In this document: positions 5,212-6,453 of the stretch, piece by piece
How the letters are laid out: each line of letters opens with the position of its first letter
How positions within the stretch are numbered: position 1 is the first letter of the stretch
Source: Actinomycetota bacterium
GTDB taxonomy: Bacteria > Actinomycetota > Actinomycetes > Actinomycetales > Cellulomonadaceae
Reading direction: 5' to 3'
DNA length: 6,453 nt
Assembly: GCA_018898235.1 (NCBI GenBank)
Contig: JAHIJU010000162.1
Coordinates: 1-6,453 of the forward strand
Notes under the pieces: generated by a model
What the model saw: only the letters and a program-made list of their open reading frames with translations
Database searches by the model: none
Told to the model about the DNA's origin: nothing
Program-made: the position numbers and the translations under genes

Positions 5212-6453
5212 GCCCCGCCAAGGTCGAGGCGGGGCACAACCCGCTCCGCGACCCCCGGGACCGCCGGCTGCCGAGGATCGCCGGGCCCTCGGGCCTTGTG
5301 ATCTTCGGCGTCACCGGCGACCTGGCGCGCAAGAAGCTCATGCCCGCCGTCTACGACCTCACGAACCGAGGCCTGCTCCCCCCGGGGTTCGCGCTCACCG
5401 GGTTCGCCCGCCGCGACTGGGAGACGCAGGACTTCGCCCAGGTGGTCCACGACGCCGTGCGCGAGAACGCCCGGACCCCCTTCCGGGAGTCGACCTGGCG
5501 CCAGCTGTCGGAGGGTCTGCGGTTCGTCCAGGGCAGCTTCGACGACCCGGCCGCGTTCGAGACCCTCCGGTCGACCGTCGAGGAGCTCGACGCCAAACGC
5601 GGCACCGCGGGCAACCACGCGTTCTACCTCTCGGTGCCGCCGTCGGCGTTCTCGCTGGTCTGCGAACAGCTCTCCCGGTCCGGGCTGTCACAGCCGCGCG
5701 AGGGCACGTGGCGCCGGGTCGTCATCGAGAAGCCCTTCGGCCATGACCTGGCCTCGGCCCGCGAGCTCAACTCCATCGTGTCGCGGGTGTTCCGGCCGGA
5801 CGACATCTTCCGGATCGACCACTACCTGGGCAAGGAGACGGTCCAGAACATCCTCGCGCTGCGCTTCGCCAACCAGCTGTTCGAACCGATCTGGAACTCC
5901 AACTACGTCGACCACGTGCAGATCACGATGGCCGAGGACATCGGTCTCGGCGGTCGGGCCGGGTACTACGACGGCATCGGCGCCGCCCGAGACGTGATCC
6001 AGAACCACCTGCTCCAGCTGTTCGCGCTCACCGCCATGGAGGAGCCCGTCTCCTTCGACCCCGCGGCCCTCCGGGCCGAGAAGACCAAGGTGCTGTCAGC
6101 CGTCCGGCTGCCCCGTGACCTGGGCCGGCACACCGCGCGCGGGCAGTACGCGGCGGGCTGGCAGGGCGGCGAGAAGGTCGTCGGCTACCTCGAGGAGGAA
6201 GGCTTCTCCAAGGACTCGACCACCGAGACCTTCGCCGCCATCCGGCTCGACGTGGACACCCGCCGCTGGGCGGGCGTGCCGTTCTATCTCCGCACCGGCA
6301 AGCGCCTGGGTCGTCGGGTCACCGAGATCGCGATCGTCTTCAAGAAGGCGCCCCACCTGCCGTTCGAGTCGACGGCGGCCTCGGACCTCGGCAAGAACGC
6401 CCTCGTCATCCGGGTGCAGCCGGATGAGGGTGTCACGCTGCGGTTCGGCGCCA
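5208..6453 (+). CDS. zwf: Glucose-6-phosphate 1-dehydrogenase, 3' end cut off by the window
   Basis: Oxidises glucose 6-phosphate to 6-phosphogluconolactone with NADP+, the first step of the oxidative pentose phosphate pathway. There are 415 complete codons of an expected 510 or so; the C-terminal part lies beyond the window. The Rossmann nucleotide motif is GVTGDLARKK (34-43). The EKPFGHD segment (174-180) leads to the family active-site signature RIDHYLGKE (202-210; Asp204, His205, Lys209), and the catalytic base is His267 (DVIQNHL). FYLRTGKRL (359-367) adds a substrate/cofactor lysine. ATG 5208 gives an N-terminus (NPLRDPRDRRLPRIAGP) that lines up with my recollection of mycobacterial Zwf2; GTG 5181 is an in-frame alternative. 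It starts 45 bases after the tkt stop, likely in one operon. opcA and a lactonase gene would be expected next. No transaldolase gene lies between tkt and zwf. Confidence 0.96.
   Translation, partial: MSPAKVEAGHNPLRDPRDRRLPRIAGPSGLVIFGVTGDLARKKLMPAVYDLTNRGLLPPGFALTGFARRDWETQDFAQVVHDAVRENARTPFRESTWRQLSEGLRFVQGSFDDPAAFETLRSTVEELDAKRGTAGNHAFYLSVPPSAFSLVCEQLSRSGLSQPREGTWRRVVIEKPFGHDLASARELNSIVSRVFRPDDIFRIDHYLGKETVQNILALRFANQLFEPIWNSNYVDHVQITMAEDIGLGGRAGYYDGIGAARDVIQNHLLQLFALTAMEEPVSFDPAALRAEKTKVLSAVRLPRDLGRHTARGQYAAGWQGGEKVVGYLEEEGFSKDSTTETFAAIRLDVDTRRWAGVPFYLRTGKRLGRRVTEIAIVFKKAPHLPFESTAASDLGKNALVIRVQPDEGVTLRFGA

Overview
The window is very GC-rich with tightly packed genes, and its proteins closely resemble those of high-GC actinobacteria. 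From memory, the ParA-like protein and glucose-6-phosphate dehydrogenase resemble mycobacterial Rv1708 and Zwf2. The cytochrome-oxidase haem gene lying back to back with a transketolase gene is also an actinobacterial arrangement. A member of the Pseudonocardiales is a reasonable guess, but the sequence alone does not fix the genus. No mobile element, CRISPR array, rRNA or tRNA gene is visible. This is core-genome sequence.

Layout: the left part is read leftwards as ctaB (haem O synthase, 1792-2763), xerD (tyrosine recombinase, 858-1781) and a ParA/Soj-type ATPase gene (783 down to the window edge, 3' end missing). ctaB and xerD are 10 bases apart and xerD and parA 74 apart, so they are probably co-transcribed. 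The right part is read rightwards as tkt (transketolase, 3009-5162) and zwf (glucose-6-phosphate dehydrogenase, from 5208, 3' end missing), 45 bases apart. A 245-base divergent control region lies between ctaB and tkt. It holds a perfect 16-base palindrome and three small hairpins just upstream of the tkt start.

Function: tkt and zwf belong to the pentose phosphate pathway. zwf feeds the oxidative branch (NADPH) and tkt works in the non-oxidative branch. CtaB makes haem O for the aa3/bo-type terminal oxidase. XerD and ParA serve chromosome dimer resolution and segregation. In mycobacteria the xerD-parA-scpA-scpB block and the ctaB/tkt-tal-zwf-opcA block lie apart; here they are joined.

Main points of interest: (1) the transaldolase gene normally between tkt and zwf is absent; (2) a seven-codon reading frame with a good ribosome binding site ends in an ATGA overlap with the zwf start; (3) the ribosome-binding/start segment of parA is duplicated in frame 39 bases apart; (4) a palindrome and hairpins lie in the tkt leader; (5) codon choice shifts sharply within tkt. 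I see no convincing new biological system here; the novelty is in regulatory detail and gene order.
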